A stretch of DNA of 13,288 nt from Sulfurovum sp. (lineage in GTDB: Bacteria > Campylobacterota > Campylobacteria > Campylobacterales > Sulfurovaceae): positions 1 to 13,288 of the forward strand of contig QNZV01000066.1 in NCBI GenBank assembly GCA_003978395.1, written 5' to 3'. The notes beneath the pieces were generated by a model. That model worked only from the letters and a program-made list of their open reading frames with translations. It was not told the origin of the DNA and ran no database searches. Position 1 is the first letter of the stretch. The number at the start of each line of letters is the position of its first letter. This document shows positions 1 to 6,291 of this stretch, in pieces. A program made the position numbers and the translations under genes.

Positions 1-87
1 AGCAAAAAGTCCTGAAATTCTTGAAAGTACAGAGCTTTCATTTTCAACTAAAATGGAGACTACTCTTCTTACATTTCTATTAGACAT
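1..87 (-). CDS. ilvN: Acetolactate synthase small (regulatory) subunit, 5' end only
   Basis: Partial gene: only the first 29 codons are present and the rest runs off the left edge. The visible N-terminus starts MSNRNVRRVVSILVENESSV and continues SRISGLFA. This is the first strand and helix of the ACT domain typical of IlvN/IlvH, which binds valine and activates and feedback-regulates the catalytic subunit of branched-chain amino acid synthesis. The ATG shares one base with the ilvB stop (TAATG). It is preceded by a strong Shine-Dalgarno (AAAGGAGG, about 8 nt upstream) lying inside the last ilvB codons, so the two subunits are probably translationally coupled. Identity rests on these 29 residues plus the position directly after ilvB. 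Either ilvN or ilvH could be used as the symbol. Confidence 0.9.
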   Translation of the reverse strand, partial: MSNRNVRRVVSILVENESSVLSRISGLFA

Positions 88-1784
88 TATTTCTCCTCCT
101 TTGTCGGTAACATCATATTATACAATGCTCCTGATGCAGGTACCATTGGTAAAACATCTTCAAATCGGGCAACCTGCACGTTAATAAATGCTACCTTATC
201 TTTTTCGATAGCGTCTTTAATTGCCTCGTCAAACTCTTCCTTGGTCGTAACGTCATAACCAATTCCATGACAAGCTTCGGCTAATGCTTTAAAGTTTGGT
301 TGAAAGCTTAAATCTGTTTCAGAGTAACGCTCTTCATAAAAGAACGTCTGCCACTGTCGAACCATTCCTAAAAAGTGATTATTTAAAATAACATTAATAA
401 CAGGAATCTTATATTCAGCAGCCGTTACCAACTCTTGAACATTCATCAAGATTGAACCATCTCCTGTAATATTTACTACCGTTTTGTTTGGAAATGCTTT
501 TTTTGCCCCCAAAGCAGCAGGAAAACCAAAGCCCATTGTTCCCAAACCACCAGAGTTAATCCATTGACGTGGTCTATCAAATGGATAGTGCTGTGCAGCC
601 CACATTTGGTGTTGACCAACATCCGATGTAATAATCGCCTTTTCTCCAAGCAATTCGCCCAATCGCTCAATCGCCCATTGTGGTTTAATAACCTCATCTG
701 AATCAACATATGATTGAGGGTACAAATTATCATAACGCTCCAACACTTCAAGCCAATCCGAATAACGAGAAGGTTTTATTTTTCCTTCAAGTCCTAAAAT
801 TATCTTTTCAAGAACAATCTTAACATCACCAACAATAGGATAATCAACATCTACCAATTTACCAATATTTGCAGGGTCAATATCAACATGAATAATATCT
901 GCATATTTAGCAAACTCTGAAAGTTTCCCCGTTACCCTATCATCAAATCTAGCACCCAAAGAGATAACCAAATCCGTTTCAGACATTGCCATGTTTGAAG
1001 AGTAGTTACCATGCATTCCAAGCATACCTTGAAGCAGTGGATTTTTAGCACCCATTACACCACGAGCCATCAATGTTTCAACAGCTGGAATCTGACCCAT
1101 CTCTGCCAATTTACGAACCAAGTCTGAAGCATTAGAGAGAACAACACCTCCACCAATATAGAGAAGTGGTTTTTTAGCTTTTAAAATAGCTCCCACAGCT
1201 TTTTCAATCTGACGTTTATTCCCCTTATACGTAGGCTTGAAACTTGGGATATTTACCTCTTTAGGATAAACAAAATCTCCAAATTCAGCCGTAATATCTT
1301 TAGGAATATCAACCAAAACGGGTCCTGGTCGTCCAGTTCGTGCAATATGAAAGGCCTCTTTCATAATACGTGGCAATTCAGATAACTCTCGTACCAAATA
1401 GTTATGCTTGGTACAAGGTCGTGAGATTCCCACAGCATCAATCTCTTGAAACCCATCTGTACCTATTAACGAAAGTGGTACTTGACCAGAGATAACAACC
1501 ATAGGAATCGAATCCATATAGGCTGTTGCCAAACCTGTTACGGCATTGGTAAAACCAGGTCCAGAGGTTACCATAGCTACCCCAACCTCTCCTGTAGCTC
1601 TTGCGTAACCATCTGCTGCATGTACAGAAGCCTGTTCATGCCTATTTAAGATATGCTCAAAGCTATCCTGCTTATAAATTTCATCATATACGTTCATGAT
1701 AGCCCCACCAGGGTAACCAAATACGGTCTTAACACCCTCGGCAATTAACGCTTCACAAACCATCTGTGCACCATTCATCTTCAT
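87..1784 (-). CDS. ilvB: Acetolactate synthase, large catalytic subunit
   Basis: Thiamine-diphosphate (ThDP) enzyme of 565 aa, normal length for the family. It condenses two pyruvates to acetolactate, or pyruvate with 2-oxobutyrate to acetohydroxybutyrate, the first common step of valine, leucine and isoleucine synthesis in the cytoplasm. The N-terminal pyrimidine-binding domain carries FGYPGGAI (residues 22-29) and the catalytic Glu50 in RHEQASVHAADGYAR. The central domain resembles the FAD/ThDP-fold middle domain. The C-terminal pyrophosphate-binding domain has GDGS at 441-444 and the Mg2+-ligand Asn about 27 residues later (VINVILNN), the classic GDG-X(~26)-N motif. The start at 1784 is preceded by GGAGT about 8 nt upstream; a second ATG two codons in is less well placed. 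It follows queC after 69 nt and is directly followed by ilvN. The symbol ilvI is used for the same protein in some relatives. Confidence 0.96.
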   Translation of the reverse strand: MKMNGAQMVCEALIAEGVKTVFGYPGGAIMNVYDEIYKQDSFEHILNRHEQASVHAADGYARATGEVGVAMVTSGPGFTNAVTGLATAYMDSIPMVVISGQVPLSLIGTDGFQEIDAVGISRPCTKHNYLVRELSELPRIMKEAFHIARTGRPGPVLVDIPKDITAEFGDFVYPKEVNIPSFKPTYKGNKRQIEKAVGAILKAKKPLLYIGGGVVLSNASDLVRKLAEMGQIPAVETLMARGVMGAKNPLLQGMLGMHGNYSSNMAMSETDLVISLGARFDDRVTGKLSEFAKYADIIHVDIDPANIGKLVDVDYPIVGDVKIVLEKIILGLEGKIKPSRYSDWLEVLERYDNLYPQSYVDSDEVIKPQWAIERLGELLGEKAIITSDVGQHQMWAAQHYPFDRPRQWINSGGLGTMGFGFPAALGAKKAFPNKTVVNITGDGSILMNVQELVTAAEYKIPVINVILNNHFLGMVRQWQTFFYEERYSETDLSFQPNFKALAEACHGIGYDVTTKEEFDEAIKDAIEKDKVAFINVQVARFEDVLPMVPASGALYNMMLPTKEEK

Positions 1785-1820
1785 GAAATAGACTCCAATC
1801 GTCTTGTATTTTTTCGGATG

Positions 1821-1826
1821 ATTTTA
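1821..1826 (-). promoter_or_regulatory. Possible -10 element for ilvB
   Basis: On the minus strand the queC-ilvB gap contains GCTAAAATC, a TAAAAT hexamer ending about 36 nt before the ilvB ATG. That would give a leader of roughly 29 nt. No convincing -35 is seen, which is usual for sigma-70 promoters in this phylum. It may be fortuitous in AT-rich DNA, and ilvB could also be read through from queC. Confidence 0.3.
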
Positions 1827-1853
1827 GCTAAATTAGGATAAGAAAGGTCTGAA

Positions 1854-2519
1854 TTATTTTATATATCTAATGGGGTCAACAATACCAGCCTTTTCAAAAC
1901 CATTTAAACGTAAACGACAACTATCACAAATACCACAAGCTTCATCTTCATTTTTATAACACGACCATGTATCTTCTAGTGGGACACTTAATTCAACTGA
2001 TTTTAAAACAATTTCTGATTTTTTCATATGAACCAAGGGCATTTTTATCTTTAACTTTGTCTCATCTTTTGTACCCAAATTAATAGACTCTTCCATAGAT
2101 TCAATATAAGTGTCACGACAATCAGGATACCCAGAGCTATCCTCTTCTACTACACCGATAAAGAGTGCTTCTGCTCCATGTTTTTCTGCCAATGCTGTAG
2201 CAATAGAGATAAAAATCCCATTTCGAAAAGGAACATAAGTAATAGGTACACCCTCTTCTATCCCATTTATGGGAATCTCCAAAGAGTCATCAACCAATGC
2301 TGAAGCACCTATCTGTTTAAAAAAGTCCAACTCTATCTCGTAACTCTCTATACATCCTAGTTTTTTTGAAATTTTTCTAAAAGAGTCCAACTCTTTTTTT
2401 TCTGTTCGTTGTCCATAATTGAAATGCAAGGCAATAATAGAATAACCCTCATTTTGTGCTATTTTTGCTCCTAAAGCACTATCCATACCTCCAGATATAA
2501 TACATACAGCTTTTTTCAT
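1854..2519 (-). CDS. queC: 7-cyano-7-deazaguanine synthase (preQ0 synthase)
   Basis: Cytoplasmic ATP-dependent enzyme of 221 aa. It converts 7-carboxy-7-deazaguanine and ammonia to preQ0, the precursor of the tRNA wobble nucleoside queuosine. The N-terminus shows the PP-loop ATP-pyrophosphatase motif SGGMDS (residues 9-14). The C-terminus has the zinc-binding cysteines C187, C195, C198 and C201 (C-x7-C-G-x-C-x2-C), diagnostic of QueC within the PP-loop superfamily. Length matches the family. The ATG at 2519 is preceded by an A-rich AAGG about 10 nt upstream and is the first possible start. It is divergent from ybeY with a 55-nt gap and lies upstream of ilvB on the same strand. No other queuosine genes are in the window, so joint transcription with ilvBN would be positional rather than functional. 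Confidence 0.95.
   Translation of the reverse strand: MKKAVCIISGGMDSALGAKIAQNEGYSIIALHFNYGQRTEKKELDSFRKISKKLGCIESYEIELDFFKQIGASALVDDSLEIPINGIEEGVPITYVPFRNGIFISIATALAEKHGAEALFIGVVEEDSSGYPDCRDTYIESMEESINLGTKDETKLKIKMPLVHMKKSEIVLKSVELSVPLEDTWSCYKNEDEACGICDSCRLRLNGFEKAGIVDPIRYIK
2496..2501 (+). promoter_or_regulatory. Possible -10 element for ybeY, inside queC
   Basis: A perfect TATAAT on the plus strand lies within the 5' codons of queC. It would start a transcript near 2508 with a leader of about 67 nt to the ybeY ATG. The hexamer also encodes part of queC, so it may be accidental. No better plus-strand -10 was found in the 55-nt divergent gap. Confidence 0.25.
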
Positions 2520-2543
2520 AAATTAGATACCTTTTTTAAAGAC

Positions 2544-2549
2544 ATTTTA
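2544..2549 (-). promoter_or_regulatory. Possible -10 element for queC
   Basis: On the minus strand GTAAAATG gives a TAAAAT hexamer 24 nt before the queC ATG, implying a short leader of about 18 nt that still contains the AAAAAAGG Shine-Dalgarno. No recognisable -35. Confidence 0.35.
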
Positions 2550-2574
2550 CCTCTTTTTGGGTAAACTCTTCCCT

Positions 2575-3024
2575 ATGTTAAACATTGAAAATCTTACTAA
2601 TCTCACTATTAATGTCAATCTATTAAAAAAAATTTCAAAATTTATTACAAAAGAGTCACGTACAGGAGAAATAGACGTAACAATATGTAATAACCAAACA
2701 ATACAACAATATAACCAAGAGTATCGGGGAAAAGATATGCCTACTGATGTTTTGAGTTTTCCTATGGAAAACGATATGATTATCGGAGACATAGAGATGC
2801 CTCTTGGTTCAATTGTTATCTCTGCTGATTTTGTTAAGACAAAAGCTACAGAGTTTGGGCATAGTAATGATGATGAGTTAAGCCTACTATTTATACACGG
2901 AATGCTTCATCTTTTGGGATTTGACCATGAAGTTGATAGTGGAGAGATGAGAAAGAGGGAAGAGGAGATAATTCATAAGTTCAATCTTCCCAAGAGTTTA
3001 ATAATAAGAACTGAGGAGAAGTAA
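2575..3024 (+). CDS. ybeY: Endoribonuclease YbeY (16S rRNA 3'-end maturation)
   Basis: Single-domain metal-dependent RNase of 149 aa. In the YbeY/UPF0054 family it acts in 16S rRNA 3' processing and ribosome quality control. The signature HGMLHLLGFDHEVD lies near the C-terminus. It matches the conserved H-G-x-L-H-x2-G-x-D-H, whose three histidines bind the catalytic zinc. An upstream TTG at 2557 in the same frame would add six residues. I prefer the ATG at 2575 because MLNIEN resembles starts of related proteins and the TTG has no Shine-Dalgarno; the ATG has only a weak one itself. The stop overlaps the start of the following exchanger gene by one base, suggesting coupling. It is divergent from queC. 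Confidence 0.93.
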   Translation: MLNIENLTNLTINVNLLKKISKFITKESRTGEIDVTICNNQTIQQYNQEYRGKDMPTDVLSFPMENDMIIGDIEMPLGSIVISADFVKTKATEFGHSNDDELSLLFIHGMLHLLGFDHEVDSGEMRKREEEIIHKFNLPKSLIIRTEEK

Positions 3025-3977
3025 TGGATGTTGTTATATTTATATTAGCCATGGGAGGCTTAATATTTGGTGCTGGATTTATTGTCAATCAGAGTGAACG
3101 GATTGCACTACGTTTTAATATTTCAGAGTTTATCATAGGCTCAACACTTATTGCATTGGGTACAAGCCTTCCTGAAATGGCATCTAGTGTAGCTGCAAGT
3201 TTAGAGGGAAAACCTGAAATTGCAATTGCCAGTGCTGTGGGAAGTAATATTTTAAATATTACTCTAGTTTTAGGTGTTATTTTTTTAATTACAAAACGAT
3301 TTGTACCTAAACGCGATTTTTTTGCAAAAGATAGTATTTGGGCGTTAATGCCTATTTTAATGTTTTTACTCATGGCAATGGATGGTGTTATAAACCGTTT
3401 TGATGCTATTTTACTTATTATTTTAATGATTGCCTATTTACTTTTTTTGATTCAAGACTCTAAAGGATTAGGCACAGATAATTTAGAAGAAGATGCAAAA
3501 GAACCTTTTTCATGGTTAAAAAGTATTGCGTTGCTTATTTTAGGTTTTATGTTTATTATTATAGGTGCCCATTTTGCCATAGATTCAGCCTCTAGTATTG
3601 CCAAAAGTTTTGGTGTTAGTGAATGGGTTATAGGTATTGTTTTAATCAGTTTTGGTACATCTTTACCAGAATTAGTAGTCTCTATCTCTGCAGCATTAAA
3701 AGGAAAAGTAGAGATGGCAATCGGAAATATTATCGGTTCAAACCTTGCAAACACCACTATGGTTATTGGTAGTGCAGCACTCGTTGGAGATTTACATATA
3801 GATTTAGACAAATACGTTTTCGACCTAGCACTAATGACAGCAGCAACCATTATGCTCGTCTACATCACAGCAAACAAACTCTATAGTCGACCAGCAGGAA
3901 TATCTTTGTTGATTCTTTTGGCTCTTTTTATAGAGAATGCAATAAGTGGAATAAAAAGTGTTGGTGTAGGCTCATAA
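3024..3977 (+). CDS. CaCA-family Na+/Ca2+-type cation exchanger (YrbG-like)
   Basis: Integral inner-membrane antiporter of 317 aa with about ten hydrophobic segments in two homologous halves. The two alpha-repeats are clear: GTSLPE at 46-51 followed by GSN at 73-75, and GTSLPE at 211-216 followed by GSN at 238-240. In the structurally known archaeal exchanger the equivalent glutamates (here E51 and E216) coordinate the transported cations. A polar loop (about 145-163, rich in D/E/K) separates the halves. Length matches bacterial YrbG-type members (about 320 aa). Family membership is secure, but the ion actually carried (Ca2+, Na+, H+ or K+) cannot be read from sequence. The ATG shares a base with the ybeY stop (TAATG) and has GAGGAG upstream inside ybeY. 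A perfect hairpin follows the stop. Confidence 0.92.
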   Translation: MDVVIFILAMGGLIFGAGFIVNQSERIALRFNISEFIIGSTLIALGTSLPEMASSVAASLEGKPEIAIASAVGSNILNITLVLGVIFLITKRFVPKRDFFAKDSIWALMPILMFLLMAMDGVINRFDAILLIILMIAYLLFLIQDSKGLGTDNLEEDAKEPFSWLKSIALLILGFMFIIIGAHFAIDSASSIAKSFGVSEWVIGIVLISFGTSLPELVVSISAALKGKVEMAIGNIIGSNLANTTMVIGSAALVGDLHIDLDKYVFDLALMTAATIMLVYITANKLYSRPAGISLLILLALFIENAISGIKSVGVGS

Positions 3978-3989
3978 AGGTATATATCT

Positions 3990-4021
3990 CTATAGGTAGA
4001 AAATAGTATCTCTACCTATAG
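3990..4021. terminator. Perfect 11-bp hairpin between convergent genes
   Basis: CTATAGGTAGA at 3990-4000 is exactly complementary to 4011-4021, with a 10-nt loop. It lies between the exchanger stop (3977) and the convergent stop of the exported acidic protein (4025). The position suggests a bidirectional transcript end, but neither side has a clear T-tract, so it is not a textbook intrinsic terminator. Confidence 0.5.
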
Positions 4022-4024
4022 TAA

Positions 4025-4312
4025 CTAATCATACACATCATCCATATTAAAATCATAATCTGGCTCAATTAAAGGAATTGAATCTAAAGTAGATAAATCA
4101 ACTTCATAAGTAGATAAATCGTACTCATCTCCTTGATAAAATCTCTGTTCCTTCGCAATTTTTTGCTCTTTTTTCATCTGCTCTTCCAACTGTTTTTTAA
4201 TCTTATCTGCTTTTAACGCACTACTATTGGTTTCTATACTAATATTACTTTCTGCTCCCAAAGAAATAGAGAAAAATGTAATAAAAATTGCTAATCTTAT
4301 AAATCTATTCAT
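4025..4312 (-). CDS. Small exported acidic protein, function unknown
   Basis: A 95-aa protein I do not recognise. Residues 1-20 form a good Sec signal peptide (basic MNRFIR, a hydrophobic core, then SLGA before E21), so it is predicted to be periplasmic or outside the cell; there is no lipobox cysteine. Residues about 32-58 are Lys/Glu-rich and probably helical or coiled coil. The last 35 residues carry 12 Asp/Glu and no Lys or Arg, with aromatic residues (Y64, Y69, Y86, F88, Y94) and a doubled DLST (65-68 and 72-75). There are no cysteines after the signal peptide. A Shine-Dalgarno AAGG lies 7 nt before the ATG, and a good -10 supports real expression. It lies 98 nt downstream of yidD on the same strand. 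An acidic tail could bind divalent cations, but that is only a guess. Confidence 0.72.
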   Translation of the reverse strand: MNRFIRLAIFITFFSISLGAESNISIETNSSALKADKIKKQLEEQMKKEQKIAKEQRFYQGDEYDLSTYEVDLSTLDSIPLIEPDYDFNMDDVYD

Positions 4313-4351
4313 AATTTTACCTTATTATTATTTTTACTTTTAATTATAAAT

Positions 4352-4357
4352 AGTATA
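4352..4357 (-). promoter_or_regulatory. Probable extended -10 promoter for the exported acidic protein
   Basis: On the minus strand TATGGTATACTAT contains TATACT with an upstream TGG, placed 39 nt before the ATG. A second hexamer, TATAAT, lies 9 nt further downstream (4348-4343). The gene therefore need not depend on read-through from yidD. Confidence 0.45.
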
Positions 4358-4410
4358 CCATAAATATCTATTTTTATATAGTTTTTTATCTATGGGAGAG
4401 TTTTACTAAT

Positions 4411-4746
4411 TTAATATGCGCCATAATCCTTAATAACATAAAATAAATTATCTTTTTTTGGAAAGAACCAATATTTAATAGCTCTTTTAGCTTGGTATAA
4501 ATTCATTAATCTAGGTGGAATATAGGTTATAACAGGATAATCAATTCCTCCTATAAAAAGTTGATTACAACGTAAAATTCTAAGACCACTTTGGATAAAC
4601 GCTTTATCGGCTCTATTGAGTTCAAAGTGCCATTTAGCATACTCTGAACAGGTAGGATAATAACGGCATGAACCAGGTAGTAGACGAGATATATACTGAT
4701 AGGCAGATAGTGGAGCTAGATAGAATTTTGCGTATTTATTATTCAT
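4411..4746 (-). CDS. yidD: Membrane protein insertion efficiency factor YidD
   Basis: Small membrane-associated protein of 111 aa in the YidD/UPF0161 family, thought to help YidC-dependent insertion of inner-membrane proteins. The family signature is clear: LLPGSCRYYPTCSEYA (residues 22-37, with C27 and C33), then ALRILRC-like GLRILRC ending at C60, and GGIDYPV (66-72). An N-terminal amphipathic stretch carries YLAPLSAYQYISRLLP. The frame is open further upstream, but I chose the ATG at 4746. It has GGAG 9 nt upstream, and the protein then begins MNNKYAKFYL like relatives; the ATG three codons earlier overlaps the Shine-Dalgarno. The start lies inside the end of lnt (8-nt overlap), so translation is probably coupled. 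This gene normally sits in rpmH-rnpA-yidD-yidC, so the location here is unusual. The C-terminal 40 residues extend beyond short family members. Confidence 0.93.
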   Translation of the reverse strand: MNNKYAKFYLAPLSAYQYISRLLPGSCRYYPTCSEYAKWHFELNRADKAFIQSGLRILRCNQLFIGGIDYPVITYIPPRLMNLYQAKRAIKYWFFPKKDNLFYVIKDYGAY

Positions 4747-6016
4747 AAAAGACATCTCCTTTAAAAACAACATAAGAGTCGGACATATTAATTGAATGAT
4801 AGATGGTTGTTCCATATTTTTTACTATAGTATTGCAGAAGTATTTTTTGTTCAGTAGCTTCAATAGAGGGAACTAACCACCCATTATTGGAAATGACAAT
4901 CATGTTTTTAGGTTCTCCTTCATAAAGCTTTTCTGATGTTGCTTCAAAACAAATAGCATTTCTATACGTTGTATTCTTAATCGTATAATCTGTAAAATCT
5001 GTAGCTCCTACATAATCAGGTGCTCCATCAAAAAAGAGTTCATTTATCCATTTTCCCATCCATTTAGGCAGAGGATTTTGCTCTCCAAAAGGAACAAGCA
5101 CTACTTTATCAGCCACGGTATACTCTCCATCTTTAAAAATATAGGTAGAGTTTTTAGGAAGATTATTATCGTTATAGAGTCCCCCTGTAACAATCGTAAT
5201 ATACTTGGAATAATCTTTCAGTAGTGTTAAAATATTTTTTTCTTTATTTAAATAGAGTGCAAAGACTGATTCAGGAAAAACAACAACCTCTTTTTCCTCT
5301 CTAATTGCTTTTTGAATATTTATAAAGATTTCATCAATATGTTTTTGTTTAAATTGTGGTATCCACTTCTCATCAACAGGAGTAAATGTACTAACAAGTT
5401 TAATTTTATCATTTATGATAGACTCTTTTTGAAAATGTGAAGCGTAAGGGTATGCACCTATAATAAGAGTCAAAAATAGTATTTTCTTTTTATACATAGC
5501 TAAAGCAAACGAGAGAAGAATCAAGAAAAATTGCCATTTTTCTATACCTAAATAGCTATTGGTAAAGATAAGTTCAGGTTTAAACCAATCAAAACCAAAA
5601 GGATGAATGTAAGATAGTACAAGAAGAATTAATGCTTTTCCAAAAAGATTATGAATCTTTAGATGCTTCTCTACAAGATAAACAAAAGAGATTAGTAAAT
5701 AAAATAATAAAGCATAAATAAAAGAGATAATAATTAGAACAAAAGGAATTGCCCATGCTATTTGATAGTAAATAAAACTAATACCCATCCACCAAAACCA
5801 TAGTAAACCTATAAAAAATCCACTCCAAACCCATGATATTTTATCGCCTATAAACCATAGATAAAGGGTTAATAGAGCCAAAATAGTATTGATAAATGGA
5901 TTACTGACACCTATCCATTCAAGATAGATTGAAGCAGAGCTTAAAAAGGCGATAAAAAAGCCCATTGTTATTTTGTTAATGGTAAAATATCGGCTTATTT
6001 TTATAACTATACGCAA
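4739..6016 (-). CDS. lnt: Apolipoprotein N-acyltransferase
   Basis: Integral inner-membrane enzyme that adds the third acyl chain to the N-terminal cysteine of lipoproteins before export by Lol. Of 425 aa, residues about 12-190 contain a series of hydrophobic membrane segments. Residues about 205-415 form a periplasmic nitrilase-like domain. The catalytic triad is visible as E249 (VVFPES), K304 (DKVVLVPFGEQ) and C356 (NAICFEA); E312 in PFGE matches another essential residue of the family. The start is uncertain. TTG at 6016 has an AAGGA Shine-Dalgarno 5 nt upstream, whereas ATG at 5965 (408 aa) has none, so I use the TTG. It is divergent from yajC by only 10 nt and overlapped by yidD at its 3' end. 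The predicted substrates include the transglycosylase lipoprotein in this window. Confidence 0.94.
   Translation of the reverse strand: MRIVIKISRYFTINKITMGFFIAFLSSASIYLEWIGVSNPFINTILALLTLYLWFIGDKISWVWSGFFIGLLWFWWMGISFIYYQIAWAIPFVLIIISFIYALLFYLLISFVYLVEKHLKIHNLFGKALILLVLSYIHPFGFDWFKPELIFTNSYLGIEKWQFFLILLSFALAMYKKKILFLTLIIGAYPYASHFQKESIINDKIKLVSTFTPVDEKWIPQFKQKHIDEIFINIQKAIREEKEVVVFPESVFALYLNKEKNILTLLKDYSKYITIVTGGLYNDNNLPKNSTYIFKDGEYTVADKVVLVPFGEQNPLPKWMGKWINELFFDGAPDYVGATDFTDYTIKNTTYRNAICFEATSEKLYEGEPKNMIVISNNGWLVPSIEATEQKILLQYYSKKYGTTIYHSINMSDSYVVFKGDVFYE
5981..5988 (+). promoter_or_regulatory. Possible extended -10 promoter for yajC-secD-secF
   Basis: AATGGTAAAATAT supplies a TAAAAT hexamer (5983-5988) preceded by TGG, about 38 nt before the yajC ATG. 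It lies inside the 5' end of lnt if lnt starts at 6016, or just upstream of the alternative lnt ATG at 5965. No -35 is recognised. Confidence 0.35.
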
Positions 6017-6026
6017 AGGATTCCTT
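6015..6026. promoter_or_regulatory. Back-to-back Shine-Dalgarno sites of yajC and lnt
   Basis: The near-palindrome AAAGGATTCCTT provides AAGGA 6 nt before the yajC ATG on the plus strand. On the minus strand it provides AAGGA 5 nt before the lnt TTG. The minus-strand start codon overlaps the plus-strand Shine-Dalgarno. This is the main evidence for the lnt TTG start. Confidence 0.5.
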
Positions 6027-6287
6027 ATGGAAGCAGCAGGACAATTTCTACCACTTATTTTTTTATTCGGTATTTTCTATTTTTTAATCATTCGACCTCA
6101 ACAGAAACAACAAAAAGAACACACGGCAATGCTAGATGCACTTAAAAAAGGCGATAAAATATTGACAACGGGTGGTCTCTATGCTGAAATTATTAAAGTT
6201 GAAGAAGATTTTATCAAAATCAAACTGAATGATACATCAATTGTTAAATTAGATAGAAATTTTGTTAACAGAAAGGTAGAAGCATAA
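6027..6287 (+). CDS. yajC: Sec translocon accessory subunit YajC
   Basis: Single-span inner-membrane protein of 86 aa that joins SecD and SecF in the accessory complex of SecYEG. The one membrane segment is residues about 7-22 (FLPLIFLFGIFYFLII), followed immediately by the family hallmark RPQQKQQKEH. A cytoplasmic domain follows, with GDKILTTGGLYAEIIKV and a final conserved-type LDRNFVNRKVE. The ATG at 6027 is chosen because it has AAGGA 6 nt upstream and gives the standard N-terminus; an in-frame ATG at 5973 would add 18 residues unlike the family. The secD start follows after 4 nt. Gene order yajC-secD-secF is the usual one in bacteria, and lnt is the divergent neighbour as in C. jejuni. 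Confidence 0.96.
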   Translation: MEAAGQFLPLIFLFGIFYFLIIRPQQKQQKEHTAMLDALKKGDKILTTGGLYAEIIKVEEDFIKIKLNDTSIVKLDRNFVNRKVEA

Positions 6288-6291
6288 ACAG

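Noticed and set aside
3452..3850. Minus-strand open frame of 132 codons
   Set aside because: It lies wholly opposite the second half of the cation exchanger, which has clear alpha-repeat motifs; the antisense product looks like a shadow without a start signal.
4313..4410. Possible terminator hairpin after yidD
   Set aside because: CCATA/TATGG arms around an AT-rich stretch pair over only 5 bp with a long, poorly paired interior; too weak to call.
4747..4863. Upstream extension of yidD to 150 codons
   Set aside because: The frame is open but lies inside the lnt nitrilase domain. The extra 39 residues do not resemble YidD, and a good Shine-Dalgarno supports the ATG at 4746.
5973..6026. Longer yajC beginning at ATG 5973
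   Set aside because: The extra 18 residues are unlike YajC N-termini, and the ATG at 6027 has a well-spaced AAGGA.
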